Source: Ruficoccus sp. ZRK36 | GTDB lineage: Bacteria > Verrucomicrobiota > Verrucomicrobiia > Opitutales > Cerasicoccaceae | Length of the DNA stretch: 64,000 nucleotides | NCBI RefSeq assembly: GCF_019603315.1 | Contig: NZ_CP080649.1 | Span: forward strand, 2,490,176-2,554,175 | Reading direction: 5' to 3' | Shown: positions 1 to 7,105 of the stretch, one piece after another | How positions within the stretch are numbered: the stretch's first letter is position 1 | Layout of the letters: every line of letters starts with the position of its first letter | Position numbers and translations under genes: made by a program | Notes under the pieces: model-generated | The model's input: only the letters and a program-made list of their open reading frames with translations | What the model was told of the DNA's origin: nothing | Databases searched by the model: none

Positions 1-315
1 CCACGCGTTGAGCGTAAAAATGTCCGAAACAACTAACCGTGCGAAAACCTGGTTCGCGTTCGAAGAGAAGCCCCATTCGGCGACCGTGTTCTGCCCTGGC
101 TCAATGACCGGGATGTACTCCCATGAGCCCATGAGGTCATTTGTCATCTGGACAAAATACGTCTTTGCCGGATGCGAAAACCAGGCGAACGAGAATGTAT
201 CCGTCGAAGAGTCGTAGATAATTCTGGACCCTTCGTTGGGCTCGGTGGCGGTTTGGGCAAAGGCCGCACTGGATGCGGCCAGCGCAGCGAATGAAAAAGC
301 AAGCGCTCGTAGCAT
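1..315 (-). CDS. Exported protein of unknown function, cut by the window edge
   Basis: Read leftwards from an ATG at 315, this frame stays open to base 1, so 105 residues are visible and the C-terminus is missing. It opens with a clear Sec signal peptide (MLRALAFSFAALAASS, with likely cleavage after AFA, before Q). The mature part has the aromatic-rich pattern FAWFSHPAKTYFVQMTNDL followed by SWEYIP, which resembles beta-sandwich repeats of verrucomicrobial secreted proteins; that resemblance is an impression from memory, not a family assignment. It starts 19 bases after the stop of the neighbour at 335-1234, so the two are probably co-transcribed. The function is unknown. Confidence 0.6.
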   Translation of the reverse strand, partial: MLRALAFSFAALAASSAAFAQTATEPNEGSRIIYDSSTDTFSFAWFSHPAKTYFVQMTNDLMGSWEYIPVIEPGQNTVAEWGFSSNANQVFARLVVSDIFTLNAW

Positions 316-334
316 TGGGCAAACAGGTAGAGGG

Positions 335-1234
335 TTACTGGCCGGAGTTTTTCAGGTAAACGCTTCCGCGTACGGGCCAGAAATTGATGACGGTATCCTT
401 GGGCGTTTCCGGGTTGGCCGCTTCGTACCGCTCGCGGGCGGCGGTCAATGCCTCCCGGCGCTGGTATTCAACCTTCAAACGAGCCTCGTTTTGCTCGTAG
501 TAGGCATGAAGGGCGTCGATAGGGCCAAAGATGTCGTCACGTTCGATGATCGCGGGGTCGTCGGTGAGGACGAAGTATTCGGCCCTATTGGGAGTGAAGG
601 CCGGAAGCTGGGGAATGCTCTTATCCGTGTAATTTTTCAGACCTTTCTCGCGGGCCAGCTCATTGCGGGCTCGCACCGCTTCGGCGGTATCGTTGCCCAC
701 CCCGATAAAAAAGAGGTAATAGGCGGTGTCGGTCTCAACGTCGGTCAGGCATTGCAGGTAATTGAAATCCACATTGCTGTAGGCCACGAACTCCTGTCCC
801 TGATCGCTCCAGCGCAGTTCGGTCAGGTTCCGGTCAAATACCGTGGCGTTGACCATGACCGTCCGGTGTTCCTTGGGCGCTTCCACTTCCGCGTTCAGCG
901 CCTGAGTCTCGGCTTCGGAGTATTGCCGTTGCAGGCTTGCCGTTACCGGTTGTTTCGCCTGAACAGGCAGCACGGGGGGAGCGACCCGGTTCAATATAAG
1001 CGTCCGGTTTCCCATGCTCACCTCCTTACGCTCCTGCACGCTATAGGTGACGTGGTCGCTTAACCGCTCCAATGCCTCGTTTTCACGGGCCTTTTTCGCC
1101 TCTGCCTGCTCACGAACAATGGCATCTGCCTCGGCGGGACTCAGAGGATCGTGCTCCGCTTGAATTTGTCCGGAAGCGGAAAACGCGGCCAGCGAGAATA
1201 GTATCGTGAGTAGCAGTGGATGGCTGGGGAACAT
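335..1234 (-). CDS. Exported protein of unknown function
   Basis: The 299-residue product starts with a signal peptide (MFPSHPLLLTILFSLAAFSA, likely cut near SGQ). A highly charged, Ala/Glu-rich helix follows (about residues 32-60, AEADAIVREQAEAKKAREN). The remainder is mixed, with a segment containing LTDVETDTAYYLFFIGVGN. I recognise no catalytic motif or named domain. It is the first gene of a probable two-gene leftward unit with the truncated exported protein. The predicted location is periplasm or cell surface. A role in the envelope is only inferred from the signal peptide. Confidence 0.7.
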   Translation of the reverse strand: MFPSHPLLLTILFSLAAFSASGQIQAEHDPLSPAEADAIVREQAEAKKARENEALERLSDHVTYSVQERKEVSMGNRTLILNRVAPPVLPVQAKQPVTASLQRQYSEAETQALNAEVEAPKEHRTVMVNATVFDRNLTELRWSDQGQEFVAYSNVDFNYLQCLTDVETDTAYYLFFIGVGNDTAEAVRARNELAREKGLKNYTDKSIPQLPAFTPNRAEYFVLTDDPAIIERDDIFGPIDALHAYYEQNEARLKVEYQRREALTAARERYEAANPETPKDTVINFWPVRGSVYLKNSGQ

Positions 1235-1517
1235 ACGGAAAATGGTTAGCCCTTGATACGCACAGTTGATTGATTAGTCTAGAGAATTATTGGTAGATGG
1301 TTTGTCACGCCCGGCCTGTCCTGAAAGGCCTGCGTAATCTACACAGCTCAATAGGCTCTCAATGGCTTTATGAAATAGACATCTATTGCCATAGGCCGCT
1401 CTTTGTCGGTGTCAAGCGAAAGCTTTATGCTAAGGTATCGGCAGCGATTAAGTGATAAATTACGCGATTTACGCGATTTTTGCAGGGTTGAGACTACCAA
1501 ATCTGCGGTGGTGCGGA
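1235..1517. other. Non-coding stretch with TTACGCGAT repeats
   Basis: No supported gene lies here. The stretch is more AT-rich than its surroundings. It contains a perfect tandem repeat of TTACGCGAT (1460-1468 and 1469-1477). An inverted copy, ATCGCGTAA, lies at 1535-1543 inside the end of the next gene. It probably also holds the promoter of the leftward exported-protein pair, but I could not pick a convincing -10/-35. Confidence 0.5.
1460..1477. repeat. Tandem 9-bp repeat TTACGCGAT x2
   Basis: Two perfect head-to-tail copies, followed by a run of T. The inverted copy at 1535-1543 gives a loose inverted-repeat arrangement about 75 bases across. Short repeats of this CGCGTAATT kind occur in intergenic DNA of several bacterial groups (recalled); their function is unknown. 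Confidence 0.6.
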
Positions 1518-1988
1518 TCAATTGGTGCCCAATAATCGCGTAAATTCGTAGAATTGCGTAGCTAGCGGTAGCCTTTGGACATGGCGCAGTAGGCGTTCTG
1601 GAACGACTGATTTTCCGTGTTGAGCGATCAGATCCAAGGTTTGCGCTTGGACAGCTGGGTGGAGATTGGAAAGGCGTAGTATTTGTCGGACACGCCCTGG
1701 GCTGAGCCCCACTTGCTTTGCGATGTCAGAGCTACTAATTGTTTGATATTCAGCCTCTTGTTGCTTCCATTCCATGGAAATCTGGAGTATGTGTTTAGAC
1801 GAATCAAAGCGAAATTTCGGCAGCCTCGAGGTCCGCTTTAATAGTGCCCGTCGGATGCTACCCGGAGAGAGCAGGACTGAGCCTTCTCCCCAGTCATCCA
1901 TGATGACGGCAACATTGAAGAATTGCGTAAAATGAGTTCGTAATTGGCCATCATCCTCTCCGCCATTCGACGCGCTGCGCTTGCTCAT
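1518..1988 (-). CDS. Putative helix-turn-helix DNA-binding protein
   Basis: A 156-residue frame if started at the ATG at 1988; a later start such as the Met of MDDWGEGS is equally possible. Residues near the middle read SSDIAKQVGLSPGRVRQILR, a good ParB/KorB-style helix-turn-helix. After it comes VPERLLRHVQRLP, like the small HTH proteins that sit beside serine recombinases (from memory). No recombinase gene is next to it here. The first dozen codons are encoded by the 19-bp direct repeat at 1955-1973, so the N-terminus may be repeat-derived. The gene is AT-richer than its neighbours and sits in an accessory patch, so it may be a remnant. Confidence 0.5.
   Translation of the reverse strand: MSKRSASNGGEDDGQLRTHFTQFFNVAVIMDDWGEGSVLLSPGSIRRALLKRTSRLPKFRFDSSKHILQISMEWKQQEAEYQTISSSDIAKQVGLSPGRVRQILRLSNLHPAVQAQTLDLIAQHGKSVVPERLLRHVQRLPLATQFYEFTRLLGTN
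1955..1973. repeat. Left copy of 19-bp direct repeat around GIY-YIG unit
   Basis: The sequence CCTCTCCGCCATTCGACGC recurs exactly at 2400-2418. The two copies bracket the GIY-YIG gene and its palindrome. A match of 19 bases in the same orientation 445 bases apart is very unlikely by chance. Confidence 0.85.
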
Positions 1989-2022
1989 GGCAGGCCCACA
2001 ACGTGAAGTTTGCAACACTTGC

Positions 2023-2358
2023 ATGGAACTGCCCGAAGGGATCAAACGCGTCGAATGCCCTGAGCCTGTCGAAGGGCTTTCTTGGATTTACATCCTGCTT
2101 ATGCGAAACGGCATGTACTATGTCGGACAGACGCGTGATGTTTCCAGGCGTATACAACGTCATGCTGACGGGACTGGCTCGCGACAGGCGAAACAACTGA
2201 AAGAGTTCGCTTTAGTATACATCGAAGGCCCTGTGCCACACGATGCTGCTACTAAGCGGGAACGCCAACTCAAGAAGTGGTCGCATGCGAAAAAGGAAGC
2301 TCTTATCAAGGGAGACTTCGAAGCAGTAAAGCGTCTGAGTAAATCGCGAGAAAACTGA
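2023..2358 (+). CDS. GIY-YIG family small endonuclease
   Basis: The product is a stand-alone GIY-YIG domain of the UvrC/YhbQ superfamily. WIYILL followed by YYVGQT forms the two signature strands. The catalytic Arg lies in SRRIQRH, and KRERQLKKWSHAKKEALI is the usual C-terminal helix with the Glu. I chose the ATG at 2023 (111 residues). The frame is open from 1981, but the upstream codons come from repeat DNA, and codons just before WIYIL come from the palindrome at 2057-2077. Proteins of this kind are usually uncharacterised DNA nucleases. It is isolated from other coding genes and bracketed by 19-bp direct repeats, which suggests that the unit moved or duplicated. Confidence 0.75.
   Translation: MELPEGIKRVECPEPVEGLSWIYILLMRNGMYYVGQTRDVSRRIQRHADGTGSRQAKQLKEFALVYIEGPVPHDAATKRERQLKKWSHAKKEALIKGDFEAVKRLSKSREN
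2057..2077. repeat. Dispersed palindromic repeat of the CCCTGAGCCTGTCGAAGGG type
   Basis: An imperfect palindrome with GCCCT/AGGGC arms. The core CCCTGAGCCTGTCGAAGGG matches a short repeat that I recall as common in many unrelated bacterial genomes, where it is seen as CPEPVEG or PFDRLRA in spurious translations. Here it lies directly before the conserved start of the GIY-YIG domain and is translated as part of the N-terminus if the chosen start is right. Confidence 0.7.
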
Positions 2359-2399
2359 AGGAATAAATCGTTCCAAAGCTGTTCGCATTTCAGTCCCTC

Positions 2400-2418
2400 C
2401 CTCTCCGCCATTCGACGC
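2400..2418. repeat. Right copy of 19-bp direct repeat
   Basis: Exact copy of 1955-1973, located 41 bases after the GIY-YIG stop codon. Confidence 0.85.
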
Positions 2419-2438
2419 TCGGCGTTTGATCCGATTGA

Positions 2439-2467
2439 GGGGCGCTGCCCCTACGGCACTGCGTGCC
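2439..2467. repeat. Paired GC-rich mini-hairpins
   Basis: GGGGCGCTGCCCC (2439-2451) and GGCACTGCGTGCC (2455-2467) are two adjacent short hairpins followed by TACCCC. A similar layout, GGGGCG/CGCCCC then CACTGCGTTCGCTGCCCC, occurs at 48722-48762. This suggests a dispersed repeat family rather than a dedicated terminator, because no T-run follows. Confidence 0.4.
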
Positions 2468-2607
2468 TACCCCTTATGGTTTCGGTTCCGTAACGAGAGT
2501 TCGCACTCACCTGGCTTTTCTTCCGCCCGCTATGTTTGCGGTGCTACGGGTCGTCTATCGCGTCTCTGATCTGGTGGTAGCGGGATTACAATGACCTATG
2601 AATGCAG

Positions 2608-2636
2608 TTGACAGTATATGCATGTAATGGAATGTT
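2608..2636 (+). promoter_or_regulatory. Candidate promoter of the arsenic genes
   Basis: A perfect -35 TTGACA (2608-2613) is followed after 17 bases by AATGTT (2631-2636), a poor -10. It lies 69 bases before the arsC start. No ArsR operator could be recognised and no arsR gene is in the window. Confidence 0.35.
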
Positions 2637-2704
2637 TTGGCCGTTGAAATTGGAGAGACCTTACGCCTCTACCGTTATCATTTTTAACCCTTTCCCTTGC
2701 CGCT

Positions 2705-3151
2705 ATGAGTAAACCGAAAGTTCTGATCCTGTGTACGGGTAATTCCTGCCGCAGCCACATGGCGGAGGGCATCCTTCGGCACGCTGCCGGGGATTTGTTC
2801 GAGGTCTATAGTGCCGGATCGAAGCCCGCTGGCTATGTGCACCCGCTGGCTATCGAGGCCTTGAAGGAGATCGGCATCGATATCTCCGGTCATACCTCGA
2901 AGCACCTTGAACAGTTTATGGAGGCGGGTATCGAAACTGTCATTACGGTATGCGCGAACGCCGATCAGGACTGCCCGGTGTTTCCCGGTAAGGTCAGCCG
3001 CTACCACTGGGGCTTCGAAGATCCTCCCAAGGCGGTGCGCCCCGGTGAGACTGAGCTGGATGCCTTCCGGCGTATTCGCGACGAGATCCGAAAGGTCTTT
3101 GAAGCCTATGCCAGCGGCTACCGTCAGGCTCTGGAAAACACCGCCCACTAA
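2705..3151 (+). CDS. arsC: Arsenate reductase, low-molecular-weight phosphatase type
   Basis: Reduces arsenate to arsenite in the cytoplasm, usually with thioredoxin as electron donor. The 148-residue protein has the LMW-PTPase P-loop at residues 10-17 (CTGNSCRS, catalytic Cys10 and Cys15). It also has [12 protein letters not shown], carrying the further cysteines used in the thioredoxin-coupled cascade, and the acid loop WGFEDPP. Length and order match the family. The stop is 15 bases from the start of the arsenite exporter gene, so the two form a minimal detoxification operon: reduce, then export. No arsR is linked, which leaves regulation open. Confidence 0.92.
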   Translation: MSKPKVLILCTGNSCRSHMAEGILRHAAGDLFEVYSAGSKPAGYVHPLAIEALKEIGIDISGHTSKHLEQFMEAGIETVITVCANADQDCPVFPGKVSRYHWGFEDPPKAVRPGETELDAFRRIRDEIRKVFEAYASGYRQALENTAH

Positions 3152-3166
3152 ACTGCACGCGCTGCC

Positions 3167-4252
3167 ATGGACGACATACAATCCTTACCCGTCTGCCCGC
3201 CCTGTAAGAAGAAGCTGGGCTTCCTCGATCGTTTTCTGACCCTGTGGATATTTCTGGCCATGGGCGTCGGCGTGGCCATTGGTGCGCTCTGGAGTGGCGC
3301 GGACGATTTTCTGAACCGCTTTCAGGTCGGCACGACAAACATCCCCATCGCGGTGGGGCTGATCCTGATGATGTACCCGCCGCTGGCGAAGGTCCGCTAC
3401 GAGGAGATGCCGCGTGTGTTCCGCAACGTCAAGGTGCTGGCCCTCTCGCTGGTGCAGAACTGGCTCATCGGCCCGGTGCTGATGTTTCTGTTGGCAATTC
3501 TGTTTTTGCCAAATCATCCCGAGTATATGACAGGGGTGATCCTGATCGGGCTGGCCCGCTGTATCGCGATGGTCATCGTGTGGAACGAACTGGCCGAGGG
3601 CGACAGCGAGTACGCGGCCGGACTGGTGGCCTTTAACAGCGTTTTCCAGATCGTCTTTTTCAGCGTCTATGCGTGGGTGTTCATCACCTGGCTGCCGGGT
3701 CTCTTCGGGCTGGAGGGCAGCGTAGTGGCGATCAGCATGGGCGAGGTCGCGCAGAGTGTGCTGATCTATCTGGGCATCCCGTTCTTCGGGGGCATGCTGA
3801 CCCGCCTCATCGGCGTGAAGCTGAAGGGCCGCGAGTGGTATGAAAAAACCTTCATCCCGAAAATCAGCCCGATCACTTTGATCGCGCTGCTGTTCACCAT
3901 CGTGCTGATGTTCAGCTTCAAGGGGGACAAGATTCTGGAGCTTCCCTTTGACGTGCTCCTCATCGCCGTGCCGCTGACGATTTATTTCGGCATTATGTTC
4001 GTGGTCAGCTTCCTGATGGGTAAGTGGGTCGGCGCGGACTACCGCCAGAGCGTCACGCTCAGCTTTACCGCCGCGAGTAACAACTTCGAGCTGGCCATCG
4101 CGGTGGCAGTGGCTGTCTTCGGAATCGGCTCCGGGGTAGCCTTCGCGGCGGTGATCGGCCCCTTGGTCGAGGTGCCGGTGATGATTGCTCTGGTCAACCT
4201 CGCATTCTGGTTCCGCAAGCGATTATTCGCGACCGGGCAGGTAGCTGGTTAA
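3167..4252 (+). CDS. acr3: Arsenite efflux permease, ACR3 family
   Basis: Exports arsenite made by the preceding ArsC. The 361-residue protein has about ten hydrophobic segments. The diagnostic ACR3 motif [17 protein letters not shown] carries the conserved Cys needed for arsenite binding (family knowledge). [19 protein letters not shown] and [20 protein letters not shown] form the typical second inverted half. The N-terminus has an unusual short CPPCKKK stretch before the first membrane span. Translation starts 15 bases after arsC. The gene runs into the oppositely directed mannosidase gene with only 43 bases between. Confidence 0.92.
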   Translation: MDDIQSLPVCPPCKKKLGFLDRFLTLWIFLAMGVGVAIGALWSGADDFLNRFQVGTTNIPIAVGLILMMYPPLAKVRYEEMPRVFRNVKVLALSLVQNWLIGPVLMFLLAILFLPNHPEYMTGVILIGLARCIAMVIVWNELAEGDSEYAAGLVAFNSVFQIVFFSVYAWVFITWLPGLFGLEGSVVAISMGEVAQSVLIYLGIPFFGGMLTRLIGVKLKGREWYEKTFIPKISPITLIALLFTIVLMFSFKGDKILELPFDVLLIAVPLTIYFGIMFVVSFLMGKWVGADYRQSVTLSFTAASNNFELAIAVAVAVFGIGSGVAFAAVIGPLVEVPVMIALVNLAFWFRKRLFATGQVAG

Positions 4253-4259
4253 AACGTGC

Positions 4260-4294
4260 GCCGGGATCAGCCCGGCTGCACGGTATGAGCCGGG
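4260..4294. terminator. Possible hairpins between convergent genes
   Basis: GCCGGG-ATCAG-CCCGGC (4260-4276) overlaps a second pairing, CCCGGCT with AGCCGGG (4271-4277 with 4288-4294). This sits in the 43-base gap between acr3 and the mannosidase gene. There is no T-run on either side, so it would be at best a weak terminator for both directions. Confidence 0.3.
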
Positions 4295-4295
4295 A

Positions 4296-6887
4296 CTACT
4301 TTTCGAGGAGGGCGCTCTTGATCTCAAAGGGCTGTACGTCGGGCGTGAACGCGCCGAGGGGCTGCTCCAGTAGATCCGTCGCGCTGGCCTTGCGGGCATC
4401 GATCTGCGGCAGTGCCATCTGCGTGGGCAGGCCGGAGGCCTCAAAGCTGCGAACGACGAAGGCGTCGTTGTCTTCGGCTTTCTTGATCGCCGTAGTGACC
4501 AGTGAGGTGTCGCTGAAGTCGAACAGGCTTTCGCTGGCGGGCAGGGTCGGCTTGCCGTTGGTGCCGCCGACGGCGTTCACGCGCAGCGGGTGGTTCAGCT
4601 CCCAGCCGCAGCGGTACGAGCGGGCCTGCGCGAGCGAGGTCTGCCGAGGGCGGATGGTGTAGTGGAACTGGTACTTGCCGGGGCGCGGGCGCTCGAAGTT
4701 TTCCAGCTCGCCGTCGATGTCGCGCTTGACCCCGAAGCAGTAGCCGCATCCGCGCATCATGTAGGAGCGCAGGGTCTGCTGCTCAAACTCCCACATCCGG
4801 TGGTCGGCGGCAATGCTGGCCCCGGAGTTGTCATTACCGATATCGACCCAGTGGCGGCAGAGGCGGAGCTTGGACAGCTCCTCGTCGCTGATCTCGTCCC
4901 ACTCCTGCGTGCCGATCCCGCTAAGCGTTTCCGGGTATTTGACCATGCCGTAGGGCACGCCGTAGGCGATCTCGGCACTCTTGTCAGCGTAGGTAAAGGT
5001 CTGCTCCAGGCGTACCCAGCGCGGCTTTAGCCAGTCGATTTCGTTCTCGATGGCGATCTCTGCCAGCTCGCGGTGGAGCGTGAGCGTCTGGGTAAAAGGC
5101 ATGCCGTAGACCGAGCCGCTGATGCGGATGCGGCACCACAGGGCGTTGTTGTCCACGGTCTCGATCGCGTCGATAATGGCCGGGATGGTCCGGCCGGAGG
5201 CAGCCATGTCGGAGATGTAGTTCCCACGACGCTCCTCGACGCCGACGATGTCGAGGTTCTCGAACAGGACGCGGTCGTTCTGCTTATCGTGGACCTCGAT
5301 GCTGCCGGTGATGGTGTCGATGCTGAGCCGGTAGAAGTCGTTCTCGTACGTATTGCACCCCTGGCTGCGGCGCGGGCCTTTCTGGACCTTGCGGTCGAGC
5401 GAGTAGGTTGAGAGTTGGGTCGAGTCGCGGTCGGCTTCACTGTCGAGCTGGATCTCGCAGGTCGTGGCTGCGTGGATCGGGTTCTCGCCCGGCACGATGT
5501 AAAAGCTCCGGTAACCGGCGGCGGGGACCTCCGCGTGAAAGGCGATATCCTGCGTGACGGACAGACCCTCCTGCCGCACGAGCGGTACGTAGGGGATGGT
5601 CTTACCGTTTTCGTCGATGAGTTTCATGCCCTGGTCAAACTCGCCGATGTCGCAGGAACGCACCGGTCCGTAGATGGCGGCGGGGCCTGAGACGATCCCG
5701 TCGCGGTTCCACGACATGGAGTTGAACGCCACCACCGGGAAGGCGTTGATAGCGGGCACGGGCACACGCGAAGCCAGGCGCCAGGACATCTTGTCGATGA
5801 TGCGGTCGGCGGCGTAGCGGGCATACTTTTTGATCTGGAGCTTATCGCGATCGGCACGGTCGCCGCCCTGCGCGTTCTGGTTGTGGTCCATGCCGTCGAG
5901 CAGGGCTTTCCAGGCATCTTCAAGCTCCTGCTGCGGGTAGTCCGTCCAGCCCTTGGCCAGGCATGTGACGGAGAGAAACTCCGCCATGTGCAGGGCGGCC
6001 TCGCAGGGCATGTCCTCGGGCCACACGTCCGGCCATGAGCTTTCGACGTTGGGCCAGGCGGCAGGGATTTCGCCCTTGAGGACAGGTACGCCCTCGGCGT
6101 CGGCGACTTCCGTAAAGTATTCCTCAAAGGTGGAGAAGCGCAGCTTCAGGTCCTGCTTTTCATTCCACGTGCGTACATTGTGGACCATGTTCTCATGCGG
6201 GGCGTACAGGTCCGAGCCCCAGTGGATCAGGCTCGGGTGCGTGGTGTCCGCGAGCTTGAACTCCAGCATGTCGAAGATCTTCCCCCCGGCCATGTCTTCG
6301 TAGGTCTTGTGCCAGTGCGTGTGCATGGCATAGGCAGCGTAGCCCTGCTTGACGAAGTAGGAGAGCAGGCGGTCGCCGTTAAGCGCCTCCCAGTGAAAGA
6401 GCGGCATGCTGGCCGGGCCGCCGCGCGACATGAGCACGTTACGGATGCCGCCGAGCTTGGCGATCTGCGGGTACTGCGGGGTGTAGCCGGGCAGGTCGCC
6501 GAAGTGTGCGGTCTTCGGGTCGCAGCCCATTTTATCGCGCATGTAGCGCTTGGCGTAGAGGACGTTGCGGGCGAGCGTTTCGCCACCGGGCAGGTTCTGG
6601 TAGATGCCGGTCCAGATCGGTGAAAGCTCCAGCTGGCCGCCTTGGGCGAGCTTACGGATGCGGTCCAGCTCCTCGGGGTAGCAGTCGAGGTACTGGTCGA
6701 GGAAGTTGACCGTCTCGATCAGGTAGCGGAAGTCCGGGTGTTTCTCCAGAATCTCCAGTGCCTGCGAGATGATGAAGTTACCGCGCGAGAGGCACTGCTC
6801 ACGGGTTCCGGTCCAGAAAAGGTCCAGGTGGGAAAAGGGGACGACGTGAACGGTTTGCTTGCCGGTGGGCTTGTTTGGGGTGCTCAT
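4296..6887 (-). CDS. Alpha-mannosidase, glycoside hydrolase family 38
   Basis: Predicted to release alpha-linked mannose from oligosaccharides. The 863-residue protein follows the GH38 plan. The N-terminal barrel has the metal-ligand motif HLD (His20, Asp22). HFGDLPGYTPQ at 128-138 carries the probable nucleophile Asp131, and a further His occurs in SLIHWGSD. The helical middle domain and large C-terminal beta-sandwich (about 380-863) follow. There is no signal peptide, so it acts in the cytoplasm on imported sugars. It is the last gene of a leftward cluster with the GH2 and propeller genes, but 218 bases separate it from GH2, so it may also have its own promoter. The linkage preference cannot be read from sequence. 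Confidence 0.88.
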   Translation of the reverse strand: MSTPNKPTGKQTVHVVPFSHLDLFWTGTREQCLSRGNFIISQALEILEKHPDFRYLIETVNFLDQYLDCYPEELDRIRKLAQGGQLELSPIWTGIYQNLPGGETLARNVLYAKRYMRDKMGCDPKTAHFGDLPGYTPQYPQIAKLGGIRNVLMSRGGPASMPLFHWEALNGDRLLSYFVKQGYAAYAMHTHWHKTYEDMAGGKIFDMLEFKLADTTHPSLIHWGSDLYAPHENMVHNVRTWNEKQDLKLRFSTFEEYFTEVADAEGVPVLKGEIPAAWPNVESSWPDVWPEDMPCEAALHMAEFLSVTCLAKGWTDYPQQELEDAWKALLDGMDHNQNAQGGDRADRDKLQIKKYARYAADRIIDKMSWRLASRVPVPAINAFPVVAFNSMSWNRDGIVSGPAAIYGPVRSCDIGEFDQGMKLIDENGKTIPYVPLVRQEGLSVTQDIAFHAEVPAAGYRSFYIVPGENPIHAATTCEIQLDSEADRDSTQLSTYSLDRKVQKGPRRSQGCNTYENDFYRLSIDTITGSIEVHDKQNDRVLFENLDIVGVEERRGNYISDMAASGRTIPAIIDAIETVDNNALWCRIRISGSVYGMPFTQTLTLHRELAEIAIENEIDWLKPRWVRLEQTFTYADKSAEIAYGVPYGMVKYPETLSGIGTQEWDEISDEELSKLRLCRHWVDIGNDNSGASIAADHRMWEFEQQTLRSYMMRGCGYCFGVKRDIDGELENFERPRPGKYQFHYTIRPRQTSLAQARSYRCGWELNHPLRVNAVGGTNGKPTLPASESLFDFSDTSLVTTAIKKAEDNDAFVVRSFEASGLPTQMALPQIDARKASATDLLEQPLGAFTPDVQPFEIKSALLEK

Positions 6888-7024
6888 GCTAAAAGTGTTT
6901 CAGGTTCGACCAGCGGCGGATGCGCGGTCTGGCGCTCGCCGGGTCACGGGTTGATGGCATGAACCTAAAATACACGCAGACCCAAACAAAGGATAATCCG
7001 TGCAACTCATTGCGCACCCCTGAG

Positions 7025-7042
7025 TTTATCAGGAGTGATAAA
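7025..7042. promoter_or_regulatory. Inverted repeat, possible operator before the mannosidase
   Basis: TTTATCA-GGAG-TGATAAA is a perfect 7-4-7 inverted repeat located 138 bases upstream of the GH38 start codon, in the gap between GH2 and GH38. Such an element fits a dimeric repressor site. A T-run follows on the leftward strand, so a weak terminator for GH2 is the alternative. Confidence 0.35.
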
Positions 7043-7105
7043 AAAGAGGCCTGCTCGGGCGGATGTGCCGTCCGTCCGGGGGGATGGCGGGAGGCTGCGA
7101 GTCTG

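Noticed and set aside
2391-2420. The GGCGGAGAGGGAGGGAC string on the reverse strand considered as a tRNA 3' end
   Set aside because: Only the first dozen bases resemble a tRNA-Ser end; no T-loop GGTTCGAATCC and no cloverleaf can be built.
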